64,000 bases of DNA from an uncultured Ruminococcus sp. (GTDB taxonomy: Bacteria; Bacillota; Clostridia; Oscillospirales; Ruminococcaceae). A model generated the notes under the pieces. The model was not told the origin of the DNA. It saw nothing but the letters and a program-made list of their open reading frames with translations, and made no database searches. The stretch spans positions 1 to 64,000 of the forward strand of contig CAMVRM010000003.1 of the NCBI GenBank assembly GCA_947169885.1, read 5' to 3'. The position numbers were made by a program, and so were the translations under genes. Shown in pieces: positions 53,760-62,670 of the stretch. How positions within the stretch are numbered: position 1 is the first letter of the stretch; each line of letters opens with the position of its first letter.

Positions 53760-55028
53760 TTAAAGTTCTACCAGCCCTTTTTCAAGAAGCTGCTGTGCTG
53801 CTGTGAGGATACCCAGTTTTCCTGTCGGGTAGGTCACGCCGCCTTGCAGCCATACCGCAAAAGGCTCTCTTATCGGTGCATCTGCCGAAAGTTCGATAGA
53901 TGCGCCCATTGTGAACGCTCCTGCCGCCATTATGACACGGCTGTCATATCCGGGCATATCCCACGCTTCCGGCGTGACATAAGAATCAACGGGCGAACCT
54001 TTCTGTATGCCCTGACAGAACGCCGTTAAACGCTCCTCATTTTCAAGGCAGACAGATGCAATTATATCTGTACGTTTTTCTGTACTTTTTGGGAAAGTTG
54101 TGAAACCCAGGCTCTCAAAAAGCGAGCAGGCGAAAACGCTCGTTTTAAGTGCCGCTTCAACAACAGTCGGCGCAAAGAAAAATCCCATGAACATCTCTCT
54201 GCACTGGTTGAGCGTGCAGCCGACTTCTTTTCCGACACCGATGCAGGCAAGTCTGTCGGCGCAGAGTTCCACAAGGTCTTTTCTTCCGCAGATGTAACCG
54301 CCTGTCGATGCAATGCCGCCTCCGGGGTTCTTGATAAGCGAGCCGACTATCAGATCAGCGCCCACTGCGAGCGGTTCACGCTTTTCCACGAACTCGCCGT
54401 AGCAGTTGTCGACTATTATGATAATGTCAGGGTTTGCTTCACGGGCAGCGGCGATGACCTCGCCTATTGTATCAACCGTGAAAGACGGGCGCAGAGAATA
54501 GCCCCTCGAACGCTGGATATAACCGACTTTCTTGCCTGCTGCGGCTTTTTTTATGCCGTCAAGATCGGGAGTGCCGTCGGCTTTCAGCTCCACCTGAGAG
54601 TACTTCACGCCGAAATCTGTGAGTGAACCTCTCCCCTTTTCGCCACGTATACCTATGACTTCTTCCATTGTATCATAAGGACTGCCGGTCAGTGACAACA
54701 TCTCATCACCGGGACGCAGAACGCCGAAAAGCGAGGTCGAAAGCGCATGAGTTCCGTTTACGAAAGTGTGGCGCACGATCGCATCTTCACCGCCGAACGC
54801 CTGAGCATAGACTGCATCAAGTGTTTCACGTCCGATGTCTCCGTAGCCGTAACCCGTTGTACCTTTAAGACAGCTCTCACTCACACGGTTGTCGATGAAT
54901 GCTTTCAGCACCTTTGCACCGTTGTATTCAGCGTTCTCGGCTATTGCCGCAAAGTTCTCAGCTGCGTTTTTTTCTGCCTGTCTGCCAAGTTCCAGCAGAC
55001 GTTTATCTATGTTAAAAAGTTCTTCCAT
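53760..55028 (-). CDS. Methionine gamma-lyase family / aluminium resistance family PLP protein
   Basis: 'GTTGYGYGDIGRETLDAVYAQAFGGEDAIVRHTFVNGTHAL', 'IIIVDNCYGEFVEKREP', 'SLIKNPGGGIASTGGYI'. Confidence 0.93.
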   Translation of the reverse strand: MEELFNIDKRLLELGRQAEKNAAENFAAIAENAEYNGAKVLKAFIDNRVSESCLKGTTGYGYGDIGRETLDAVYAQAFGGEDAIVRHTFVNGTHALSTSLFGVLRPGDEMLSLTGSPYDTMEEVIGIRGEKGRGSLTDFGVKYSQVELKADGTPDLDGIKKAAAGKKVGYIQRSRGYSLRPSFTVDTIGEVIAAAREANPDIIIIVDNCYGEFVEKREPLAVGADLIVGSLIKNPGGGIASTGGYICGRKDLVELCADRLACIGVGKEVGCTLNQCREMFMGFFFAPTVVEAALKTSVFACSLFESLGFTTFPKSTEKRTDIIASVCLENEERLTAFCQGIQKGSPVDSYVTPEAWDMPGYDSRVIMAAGAFTMGASIELSADAPIREPFAVWLQGGVTYPTGKLGILTAAQQLLEKGLVEL

Positions 55029-55047
55029 TATTCTCTCCGTTAATATA

Positions 55048-56232
55048 TTATTCAGGAATATGTATACCACGCCTTACAGCGTAGGCATATATCACATCGT
55101 ACACCTCTGTCACACCCATCATGCCTGCACTGTCTGCCGCTTCAAGAACATCTTCCTTAGAAAACGCTTCCTCAGGCAGAATGGAAAGCAGTTCACGGAC
55201 TGTATCTGCATCTTCTTTTAAAATAAGTGCCTGAAGTATATCACGGATATTGCTCTGTACATATGAAGACACTCTCATGTCTCCCTCAACAGCAAGGCGG
55301 GCGTACATATAACTGAGCGTATTCAAGTCCAGCGTACCTTTCAGCTCAAAGCTGCGCTCACCAAGTACGACTGTTTTCAGCGAATCACATTCCCAGAAGC
55401 AAGTGCCGATGCCTACATCATCATCAAATTTTTTGCGGAATGTAACACCAATGGGCAGACGCAATTTTTCCAGCGCAGTACAGCCCCTGAAAGTGTCAAA
55501 AGCATCAATTATCTTCACGCTGTCGGGTAAGTATATCTCTTTAAGTGCTGTGCAGTCAGAAAAAGCTCTGTGTTCGATCACCTTCACCGTGTCCGGGATA
55601 ATGACACTTTTGAGCATAGTGCAGTCTTCAAAGGCAAATGAACCGATCTTCGTCACGCCCGCGGGTATCTCGAAGCTGGTGAGCAGTTCACAGGATTTCA
55701 ACACGTTAAAGAACTCACCAGTCAGACGTTTAGGGAATCTCACGTCCTCCAGTGCTGTGCAGTTCGAGAACAGTCCGTAGCCTATCTGACTTCCATTAAG
55801 GCTGTCGGGAATATAGGCTTTTTCAAGTGCAGAGCAATCGCTGAACACCCAATCGCCCAGCTTTGTCACACTTTCAGGGATCATCACTTCCCTGAGAGAA
55901 GCACAGCCGCCAAAAGCACTGTTGTCTATCTCTTTAAGGGAAGATGGAAACTGTATCTTAGTAAGGCATTTGCAGTCTTTAAAAGCATTCTTGCCTATCC
56001 TTGTACAGCCCTTGGGTATCTCAAATTCCTCGATGTCGTTTCTATCCCTGTACTTGCCGTCAGGAATTTCATTTACCTTTTCTTTCTGCTTTGTCGGAGG
56101 CGGATAAGGAACGCTCTGCTGAACAGTCGGCGGAGCGGTTTTCTTCTGGTTCTGCTTTTCAAGGTATTCCCCCGAAGCTCTCTCGGCAGCTTTGATAACA
56201 AGCTTGCTTAACAGCATATCAAAAAAGCCCAT
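55048..56232 (-). CDS. Leucine-rich repeat (BspA-like LRR_5) protein
   Basis: Repeated 'IPDSVKxIxxxAFxDCTALKEIxLP' units. Confidence 0.9.
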   Translation of the reverse strand: MGFFDMLLSKLVIKAAERASGEYLEKQNQKKTAPPTVQQSVPYPPPTKQKEKVNEIPDGKYRDRNDIEEFEIPKGCTRIGKNAFKDCKCLTKIQFPSSLKEIDNSAFGGCASLREVMIPESVTKLGDWVFSDCSALEKAYIPDSLNGSQIGYGLFSNCTALEDVRFPKRLTGEFFNVLKSCELLTSFEIPAGVTKIGSFAFEDCTMLKSVIIPDTVKVIEHRAFSDCTALKEIYLPDSVKIIDAFDTFRGCTALEKLRLPIGVTFRKKFDDDVGIGTCFWECDSLKTVVLGERSFELKGTLDLNTLSYMYARLAVEGDMRVSSYVQSNIRDILQALILKEDADTVRELLSILPEEAFSKEDVLEAADSAGMMGVTEVYDVIYAYAVRRGIHIPE

Positions 56233-56255
56233 TGTTAAGTCTCCTTATTTCTTTT

Positions 56256-57053
56256 TTATCTGAATTCCTCTTTAAGTTCAAAAACCCTGTCATGAGCGAT
56301 AGCCTTAAAGCCTATCTCCTCATAGTAGCTGACACGGTGAGGGCGTGCAAACAGCCGCACTTCAAAGCCGTCATTCGTCAGGCGTTCGCCTATCCAGTAA
56401 AGCAGGCGGCGTGCATAGAACTGCCCTCTGTATTCGGGGAGAGTTGCAACGTGCCCTATGAGTGCTTTTCTGTCGATTATGTATTGGATAGTCGCAGTCG
56501 AGCAGTTTTCCTTTCCCGAATCATCTTTCATGAGAAATGACTGCGAAAGACCGTGACGAACTCTGTGCGAAGTGTCGGTTATCCACAGTTCATAGGACTG
56601 TGCAAGTGTCGGGAACGACACTCTGAGAATATCGAACACCGAATCAAGGCTCGGGCACTCGTCAATGTCCAGCACAGGCAGTGCGCCCTTTGAGCAGAAC
56701 GCAAATTCCGTGCGGTTGTCGGGAGAATACATATCCGCAAGCAGAGGTTCTAACTTATCCGAATAAACGGGGTCGATCTCGACCGAATAAGGCTTCATCA
56801 TGTGGACGAATATCGCAATATCTTCAAGTTCCTTATCGGTGAAACGAATATCCTGCATATCGCTTATGACCGCTGACGCATTGAACGCCGAGATTATACC
56901 GACTGCCTGCTCCTCACGCTTTATCACAAATATGCGTGAGAAGTCATACTTTATACCGTATGCCAGAAAATGTGATTTTATTCTCCTGCCGTAGTGTGTT
57001 GAACTGAGCCTTTCAAAAAGGCTGCTGTCATTAGTTTCCAACTGATAGATCAT
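56256..57053 (-). CDS. GNAT family N-acetyltransferase
   Basis: 'HVATLPEYRGQFYARRLLYWIGERL'; ATG 57053 overlaps the stop of the upstream M42 gene (ATGA). Confidence 0.85.
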   Translation of the reverse strand: MIYQLETNDSSLFERLSSTHYGRRIKSHFLAYGIKYDFSRIFVIKREEQAVGIISAFNASAVISDMQDIRFTDKELEDIAIFVHMMKPYSVEIDPVYSDKLEPLLADMYSPDNRTEFAFCSKGALPVLDIDECPSLDSVFDILRVSFPTLAQSYELWITDTSHRVRHGLSQSFLMKDDSGKENCSTATIQYIIDRKALIGHVATLPEYRGQFYARRLLYWIGERLTNDGFEVRLFARPHRVSYYEEIGFKAIAHDRVFELKEEFR

Positions 57054-58075
57054 AGCTTTTGTATCCGTTCTGCAAATGCTGTCACCAGCTTGTATGCGTT
57101 TGTCATGTCCTCTGCGGCGATAACACTTGCGGGCGAATGAAGATACCTGCAAGGCAGAGAAACTGCCGCTGTGCGCACACCCCCACGGGAAACGTGTATC
57201 GCACCTGCATCGTTTCCGCCTGCGACAACTGTTTTTGTCTGACAGGGAATGCCCAGTTCCTCAGCCGTGCTGAATGCGAGATCGTACAGTTCCTTGTCAT
57301 ATATCGTGTGTCTGTCCATGTATGAAACAACAGGACCTTTTCCGACTTCGCAGACACGCTTTTCTTCCGTGGAGGACGGAATGTCGGCGGCGGTGGTAGA
57401 TTCCAGCACTATCGCATAATCGGGGTCAACGGTATAAGCCGCAGCTGTCGCACCACGAAGTCCGACTTCTTCCTGCACCACAAACGTGAAATATGTATCG
57501 TATTCAAGTTCCGAGTTTATCATTTCTATCATCATGGCACAGCCTGCTCTGTCGTCGATAGCTTTTGACTTTATACGTCCCTCGCCGAACCGCAGGAATT
57601 CCGAATCGAACACAACGCTGTCCCCGGGTTTCACAAGCTTCATAGCTTCCTCACGGGAATCCACGCCGATGTCGATGCACAGATCCGAGTGGTCTGCCGC
57701 CTTTTCAAGCTGCTTATCGGTAAGGTTGTGTATCGCTATTCCTGCGATAACGCCGAGATGCTTATCTTTACCCACATAGACACGCTTTCCGAAAAGCACT
57801 CTCGGGTCAATGCCGCCTACTTCCGCAAATTTCAGCGAACCGTCCGAACAGATGTGAGTAACTATCAGTCCTACCTCGTCCATGTGCGCTGAGAAAAGCA
57901 ACTTGTGCTTAGGGGTCTGCCTGCCCTTTTTGAATGCGATAACGCTTCCAAGAGGGTCGATGCTGTATTCGCACTTACCCTCAACAGCCTTTATTATGTA
58001 GTCCCTGACTGCGCCCTCATCGCCCGAAATTCCGTCAAGAACGCACAGTTCTTCCAATCTTTTTATAAGTTCCAT
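57050..58075 (-). CDS. M42 family metallopeptidase
   Basis: 'FSAHMDEVGLIVT', 'KAIDDRAGCAMMIEMI', 'VVQEEVGLRGA', 'VAGGNDAGAIH'. Confidence 0.95.
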   Translation of the reverse strand: MELIKRLEELCVLDGISGDEGAVRDYIIKAVEGKCEYSIDPLGSVIAFKKGRQTPKHKLLFSAHMDEVGLIVTHICSDGSLKFAEVGGIDPRVLFGKRVYVGKDKHLGVIAGIAIHNLTDKQLEKAADHSDLCIDIGVDSREEAMKLVKPGDSVVFDSEFLRFGEGRIKSKAIDDRAGCAMMIEMINSELEYDTYFTFVVQEEVGLRGATAAAYTVDPDYAIVLESTTAADIPSSTEEKRVCEVGKGPVVSYMDRHTIYDKELYDLAFSTAEELGIPCQTKTVVAGGNDAGAIHVSRGGVRTAAVSLPCRYLHSPASVIAAEDMTNAYKLVTAFAERIQKL

Positions 58076-58077
58076 TT

Positions 58078-59094
58078 TCAGAACAGCCCCCTTTCACAGA
58101 ATGCCGCAGCAAGCGCCGCCGTTTGTTCAACGTCCGAGAGCTTGACAGCCTCGACAGGAGTGTGCATATATTTTATCGGTATAGAAACAGTGCAGGCAGG
58201 AACGCCGCCCTTTGCAACGGCTATCGCATCTGCATCAGTGCCTGTTCTGCCGCCCATTACCTCGGGCTGCCACGAAAGCTTTTCCGCTTCGGCAGTCTCG
58301 CAAAGGCAGTTGGACAGCCTTCTCGAAAGCACAGGAGAAATGCCTATCATTGTACCCTTGCCTATCTCGCCGACTTCGCCCTCAGTCTCGCCGTGAACTC
58401 TGCCGAAGCTGACATCAAACACAAGTGCAAGGTCTGCATCAGCCGTGAAAGCGCCTGTCTTTGCGCCCTGACCGCCGACTTCCTCGCAGACGGAGAACAG
58501 CACTTTTATATTGTATGCCGACTGTTTTTCGGCTATCCTTTCAACTGCCGAGATAACTGCCGCCGCACAAACTCTGTCATCGAGCGCCTTTGAGGTAACA
58601 AGTTCGCCCATGTGTGCAGGCTCGTTCTCGATAAGAACTCTGTCACCAAGCGAAATGAGTTCCTTTGCCTTTTCGCCCGAAAGACCCGTGTCAACATACA
58701 GTTCGTCAATGGGTGCAGTCTTGTCATGCTCTTTCTGCAAGTGGGGCGGAACGCTGGTCATAACGCCTTTAAGCGTTTCTTTGCCGTAGATAGTCACCTG
58801 TGAAGCAGGCAGAACTCTTGCATCTATGCCGCCGCACTTTGAGACACGCAGAAAGCCGTCCTCAGTGATATAGTTCACGATCATTCCTATCTCGTCTATG
58901 TGTGCGTTCAGCAGGAGAGTTTTTTTGCTGTCATCATGCTCACCGACTTCGCAAAGCACATTGCCGAGAGCGTCTCTTTTGACAGTGCCGTAACTACCGA
59001 GCAGTTTTTCGCACACACTGCCTATATCGCTTTCGTTTCCCGAAACGCCCTGCGGAGTGCAGAGCTGTCTGATAAGTTCAAAAATGTCCGTCAT
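58078..59094 (-). CDS. M42 family metallopeptidase (second copy)
   Basis: 'LLNAHIDEIGMIVN', 'KALDDRVCAAAVISAV', 'SVCEEVGGQGAKTGA', 'GRTGTDADAI'. Confidence 0.95.
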   Translation of the reverse strand: MTDIFELIRQLCTPQGVSGNESDIGSVCEKLLGSYGTVKRDALGNVLCEVGEHDDSKKTLLLNAHIDEIGMIVNYITEDGFLRVSKCGGIDARVLPASQVTIYGKETLKGVMTSVPPHLQKEHDKTAPIDELYVDTGLSGEKAKELISLGDRVLIENEPAHMGELVTSKALDDRVCAAAVISAVERIAEKQSAYNIKVLFSVCEEVGGQGAKTGAFTADADLALVFDVSFGRVHGETEGEVGEIGKGTMIGISPVLSRRLSNCLCETAEAEKLSWQPEVMGGRTGTDADAIAVAKGGVPACTVSIPIKYMHTPVEAVKLSDVEQTAALAAAFCERGLF

Positions 59095-59106
59095 ATCGAA
59101 TGCAGA

Positions 59107-60498
59107 TCAAAGCTCATTTACAAGACGCTTGAAATGCTTACCTCTTTCCTCAAAATTATTGTAAAGATCAAAGCTTGCGCTTGCAGGAGAAAGCGAAACT
59201 ATATCCCCTGCCGATGCGTATTTATAAGCCTGATAGACCGCTTCTTCAAGGGTCTTGACGTTTATTATTTTAAGACCGCTGTCGGGATAGAGCGCCGAGC
59301 CTTTTACTGCCGCCTCTATCTTAGGACCTGTTGCGCCGAGAAGTATCAGTATCTTGACTTTTTCGTTCACAAGGTCAGCCATGGGTTCATAAGGTATCTT
59401 CTTGTCATAGCCGCCTGCGATAATGATTATCTTCTGGTCGAAAGAATTTAAACCTGCCATAACTCTTGTTGGGCTGGTAGCGATAGAATCATTGAACCAC
59501 TTAACGCCGTCAAGTTCTCTTATGAACTCGATGCGATGCTCAACTCCGCCGAATGAGATAGCAGTGTTGACGATGCTCTCGATCGAAACTTCGCCCCATA
59601 CTGCCGAGATAGCGGTCAGGTAGTTGTCAACATTGTGTATTCCGGGGATGCGGATGTCGTCCTTGTGGACTATCTCGGTAACGTTGTCCTTGTCCCTGTA
59701 ACAAAGCATACCGTCCTCACGCAGGAAAGCTCCACGCTCGGTATTGCCCGAGAGTGAGAACTTGACAAGCGTTCCTCTTACCAGCGGAGCAAGCTTCATC
59801 GTCTCCTCATTGTCAGCGTTGAGGACTGTTCTCGAAAAAGCGTTCTGGTGGCGGATAAGGTTGCATTTTGAGTCGATGTATTCTTCCATTGTGCCGTGAA
59901 CATCAAGATGATTTGGCGAGATGTTCGTGATAACTGCCACGTCAGGCGAACGGCGCATGGAAATAAGCTGAAAGCTGGAAAGCTCGACTACCGCAACGTC
60001 AGATTCGCTCATAGTCTCGACAAGCGGCAGAAGCGCCTTGCCGATGTTGCCGCCCAGATGAACACGTCTGCCCTCGGCTTTCAGAAATTCACTGATAAGC
60101 GTTGTGGAAGTGGTCTTTCCGTCAGAACCTGTCACGCCGTATATCTTGCAGGGGCAGAGGTCAAAGAACACTTCCATTTCGGAAGTGATGACAACTCCTG
60201 CTTCCCTTGCCTTTGTAAGCACGGGGTTGTTGAAATACATACCGGGGGTGCGGAACACGATGTCGCAGTTGAACACTTCGTCAAGATAGTTCTCACCCAG
60301 CGCAAAATCAACGCCCTTTGCCGAAAACTCATAGTACAGATCCTCGGGGAAATGATCCTCGTCCTTTTTATCCATGATAACGACTTTGATGCCCTTTGTC
60401 AGGAACACTCTTATGAGCTGTGTGTGTGAAACACCGGTGCCGATAAAGCCCACACGCTTATCTTTTATCGAATTGAAAAATCTCTGTGCCTTTGTCAT
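59107..60498 (-). CDS. murD: UDP-N-acetylmuramoylalanine--D-glutamate ligase
   Basis: 'YGVTGSDGKTTSTTLISEFL', 'ITNISPNHLDVHGTMEEY', 'WFNDSIATSPTRVMAGL', 'IIAGGYDKKIPYE'. Confidence 0.97.
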   Translation of the reverse strand: MTKAQRFFNSIKDKRVGFIGTGVSHTQLIRVFLTKGIKVVIMDKKDEDHFPEDLYYEFSAKGVDFALGENYLDEVFNCDIVFRTPGMYFNNPVLTKAREAGVVITSEMEVFFDLCPCKIYGVTGSDGKTTSTTLISEFLKAEGRRVHLGGNIGKALLPLVETMSESDVAVVELSSFQLISMRRSPDVAVITNISPNHLDVHGTMEEYIDSKCNLIRHQNAFSRTVLNADNEETMKLAPLVRGTLVKFSLSGNTERGAFLREDGMLCYRDKDNVTEIVHKDDIRIPGIHNVDNYLTAISAVWGEVSIESIVNTAISFGGVEHRIEFIRELDGVKWFNDSIATSPTRVMAGLNSFDQKIIIIAGGYDKKIPYEPMADLVNEKVKILILLGATGPKIEAAVKGSALYPDSGLKIINVKTLEEAVYQAYKYASAGDIVSLSPASASFDLYNNFEERGKHFKRLVNEL

Positions 60499-60742
60499 AG
60501 TTACTCTCCTTTTCGGAACTTTCCATAACAGTCCCATTTTAAAAATACCCTATATATTATATAACATCTCCGCTGAAATTACAAGAGTTATCCATGAAAT
60601 TTAACATCTTTTATAAGTATTTATTATTTTGACTGTCAGAATTTGTCTTTTATCATAAACCTACGGCTTATTTTTATTGTGAAAAACACACAAATACAAA
60701 CGTGATGATATGGTGAAAAGTATCTATAATGAGCTTTTGCTA

Positions 60743-60771
60743 TTGCAAAAAAATAATCTTTGTGTTATAAT
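60743..60771 (+). promoter_or_regulatory. Promoter TTGCAA-N17-TATAAT for the flavodiiron gene
   Basis: TTGCAA 60743-60748, TATAAT 60766-60771. Confidence 0.65.
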
Positions 60772-60810
60772 AGTGTTACCGAATAAAAGTTAAAACGGAG
60801 GAATGTAAAA

Positions 60811-61965
60811 ATGTTTATAAGAGATGATATATTATACGTTGGAGTGAACGATCATCAGATCGACCTGTTCGAGGGACTTTACGATGTTCCCAACGGCATG
60901 GCTTACAACTCCTATGTCATAAAGGACGAAAAGACCGCTGTCATGGACTCGGTAGACCAAAACTTCGGCGATGAATGGATAGCTAATATAAAGCAGGCGC
61001 TGGGCGGTTCTGCACCCGATTATCTCATCGTTCAGCACATGGAGCCGGATCACAGCGCAAACATCGGCAGATTCGCTGCTGAGTTCCCGAACGCAAAAAT
61101 TGTCGGCAACGCCAAGACATTCGCAATGATAAAGCGCTTTTTCGGCACAGACTACCCCGACAAGCAGGTAGTTGTCAAGGACGGCGAGACACTTTCTCTC
61201 GGTTCGCACGAACTCAAATTCGTGTTCGCTCCCATGGTCCACTGGCCCGAGGTCATGTTCACTTATGACGCTGCCGCAAAGGTGCTTTTCACGGCAGACG
61301 CTTTCGGAAAGTTCGGCGCTCTTGACGTTGAAGAGGACTGGGCTTGTGAGGCAAGACGCTACTATTTCGGCATCGTCGGCAAATACGGTATGCAGGTGCA
61401 GAACGTCCTGAAAAAGGCGGCGGCACTCGACATTCAGACTATCTGCCCTCTGCACGGTCCTGTACTGTCCGAAAATTTAGACTACTACCTCGAATTGTAC
61501 AACACATGGTCAAGCTACGGAGTTGAGAGCGAGGGACTTTTCATCGCTTACACTTCCGTTTACGGCAACACGAAAAAAGCTGCCGAACTGCTCAAAGAAA
61601 AGCTTGAAGCAAAGGGCTGTCCGAAAGTCGCTGTCGCCGATCTTGCAAGAGAAGATATGGCAGAATCTGTCGAGGACGCATTCCGCTACGGAAAGCTTGT
61701 CCTTGCGACTACCACATACAATGCGGACATCTTCCCGTTCATGCGTGAGTTCATCAACGACCTCACCGAGAGGGGCTATCAGAACCGCACTATCGGCATA
61801 ATCGAGAACGGCACATGGGCACCAATGGCTGCAAAGGTCATCAAGTCGAAGTTCGAGAAGAGCAAGAACATTACTTTCGCCAACACCACCGTAACAGTAA
61901 ATTCAGCACTCGACAGCACTTCCGAAGCACAGATAGAAGCACTTGCCGACGAACTCATGGGCTGA
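60811..61965 (+). CDS. fprA: FprA-type flavodiiron protein
   Basis: 'VQHMEPDHSANIGRFAAEFP', 'TADAFGKFGAL', flavodoxin 'IAYTSVYGNTKKAAELL'. Confidence 0.96.
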   Translation: MFIRDDILYVGVNDHQIDLFEGLYDVPNGMAYNSYVIKDEKTAVMDSVDQNFGDEWIANIKQALGGSAPDYLIVQHMEPDHSANIGRFAAEFPNAKIVGNAKTFAMIKRFFGTDYPDKQVVVKDGETLSLGSHELKFVFAPMVHWPEVMFTYDAAAKVLFTADAFGKFGALDVEEDWACEARRYYFGIVGKYGMQVQNVLKKAAALDIQTICPLHGPVLSENLDYYLELYNTWSSYGVESEGLFIAYTSVYGNTKKAAELLKEKLEAKGCPKVAVADLAREDMAESVEDAFRYGKLVLATTTYNADIFPFMREFINDLTERGYQNRTIGIIENGTWAPMAAKVIKSKFEKSKNITFANTTVTVNSALDSTSEAQIEALADELMG

Positions 61966-62006
61966 AATAAACAACAATGATCTTATTAGACAAGGAGGGC
62001 ACACAC

Positions 62007-62618
62007 ATGGCACAATATGACCCCACAGCATTATTCAAGCTTGGCTACGGACTTTATGTGATAACTTCAAATGACGGCAGCCGTGACAACGGTATGATCT
62101 GCAACACCGTTTCACAGGTGGCAGTCTCTCCCGACAAGCTTGCAGTTGCGATAAACAAGGCGAACTACACTCACGACACGATAAAAGAAACAGGCTTCAT
62201 GAACGTAAATTGCCTGACGGAAGAAGCACCGTTCGAGCTGTTCAGACAGTTTGGATTCCAGAGCGGCAGAGATGTGAACAAGTTCGAGGGCGAACAGGTG
62301 TTCCGCACCGCAAACGGAGCGGCGATTCTTACAAAGTTCATCAATGCGTTTATCTCGCTGAAAGTCACCGACTATGTTGATCTGGGCAGTCACGGGCTGT
62401 TCATCTGTGAACTGACCGACTCGGCTGTCATGAACAGCAAGCCCTCCATGACCTACGCATACTACCACGCAAACGTCAAGCCTAAACCGCAGGCTGAAAA
62501 GAAAAAGGGTTTTATCTGCAAGATATGCGGATACATCTACGAGGGCGACACGCTCCCCGAGGACTTTATCTGTCCGCTCTGCAAGCACCCCGCTTCCGAT
62601 TTTGAACCAATAGAATAA
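62007..62618 (+). CDS. Flavin reductase-rubredoxin fusion (high-molecular-weight rubredoxin)
   Basis: Flavin reductase domain 'KLGYGLYVITSNDGSRDNGMICNTVSQVAVSPDKLAVAIN' and C-terminal rubredoxin 'FICKICGYIYEGDTLPEDFICPLCKHPASDFEPI'; SD aaggaggg. Confidence 0.95.
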   Translation: MAQYDPTALFKLGYGLYVITSNDGSRDNGMICNTVSQVAVSPDKLAVAINKANYTHDTIKETGFMNVNCLTEEAPFELFRQFGFQSGRDVNKFEGEQVFRTANGAAILTKFINAFISLKVTDYVDLGSHGLFICELTDSAVMNSKPSMTYAYYHANVKPKPQAEKKKGFICKICGYIYEGDTLPEDFICPLCKHPASDFEPIE

Positions 62619-62670
62619 GACTTTTGCGCCGTCATTAGCTTGGCGGCGCTGTTTTTGGAGGAATATTTTT

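Noticed and set aside
55300-56100. Repeated motifs in the LRR protein as a possible DNA repeat array
   Set aside because: Repeats are at protein level (BspA-like LRR units) and diverged at DNA level.
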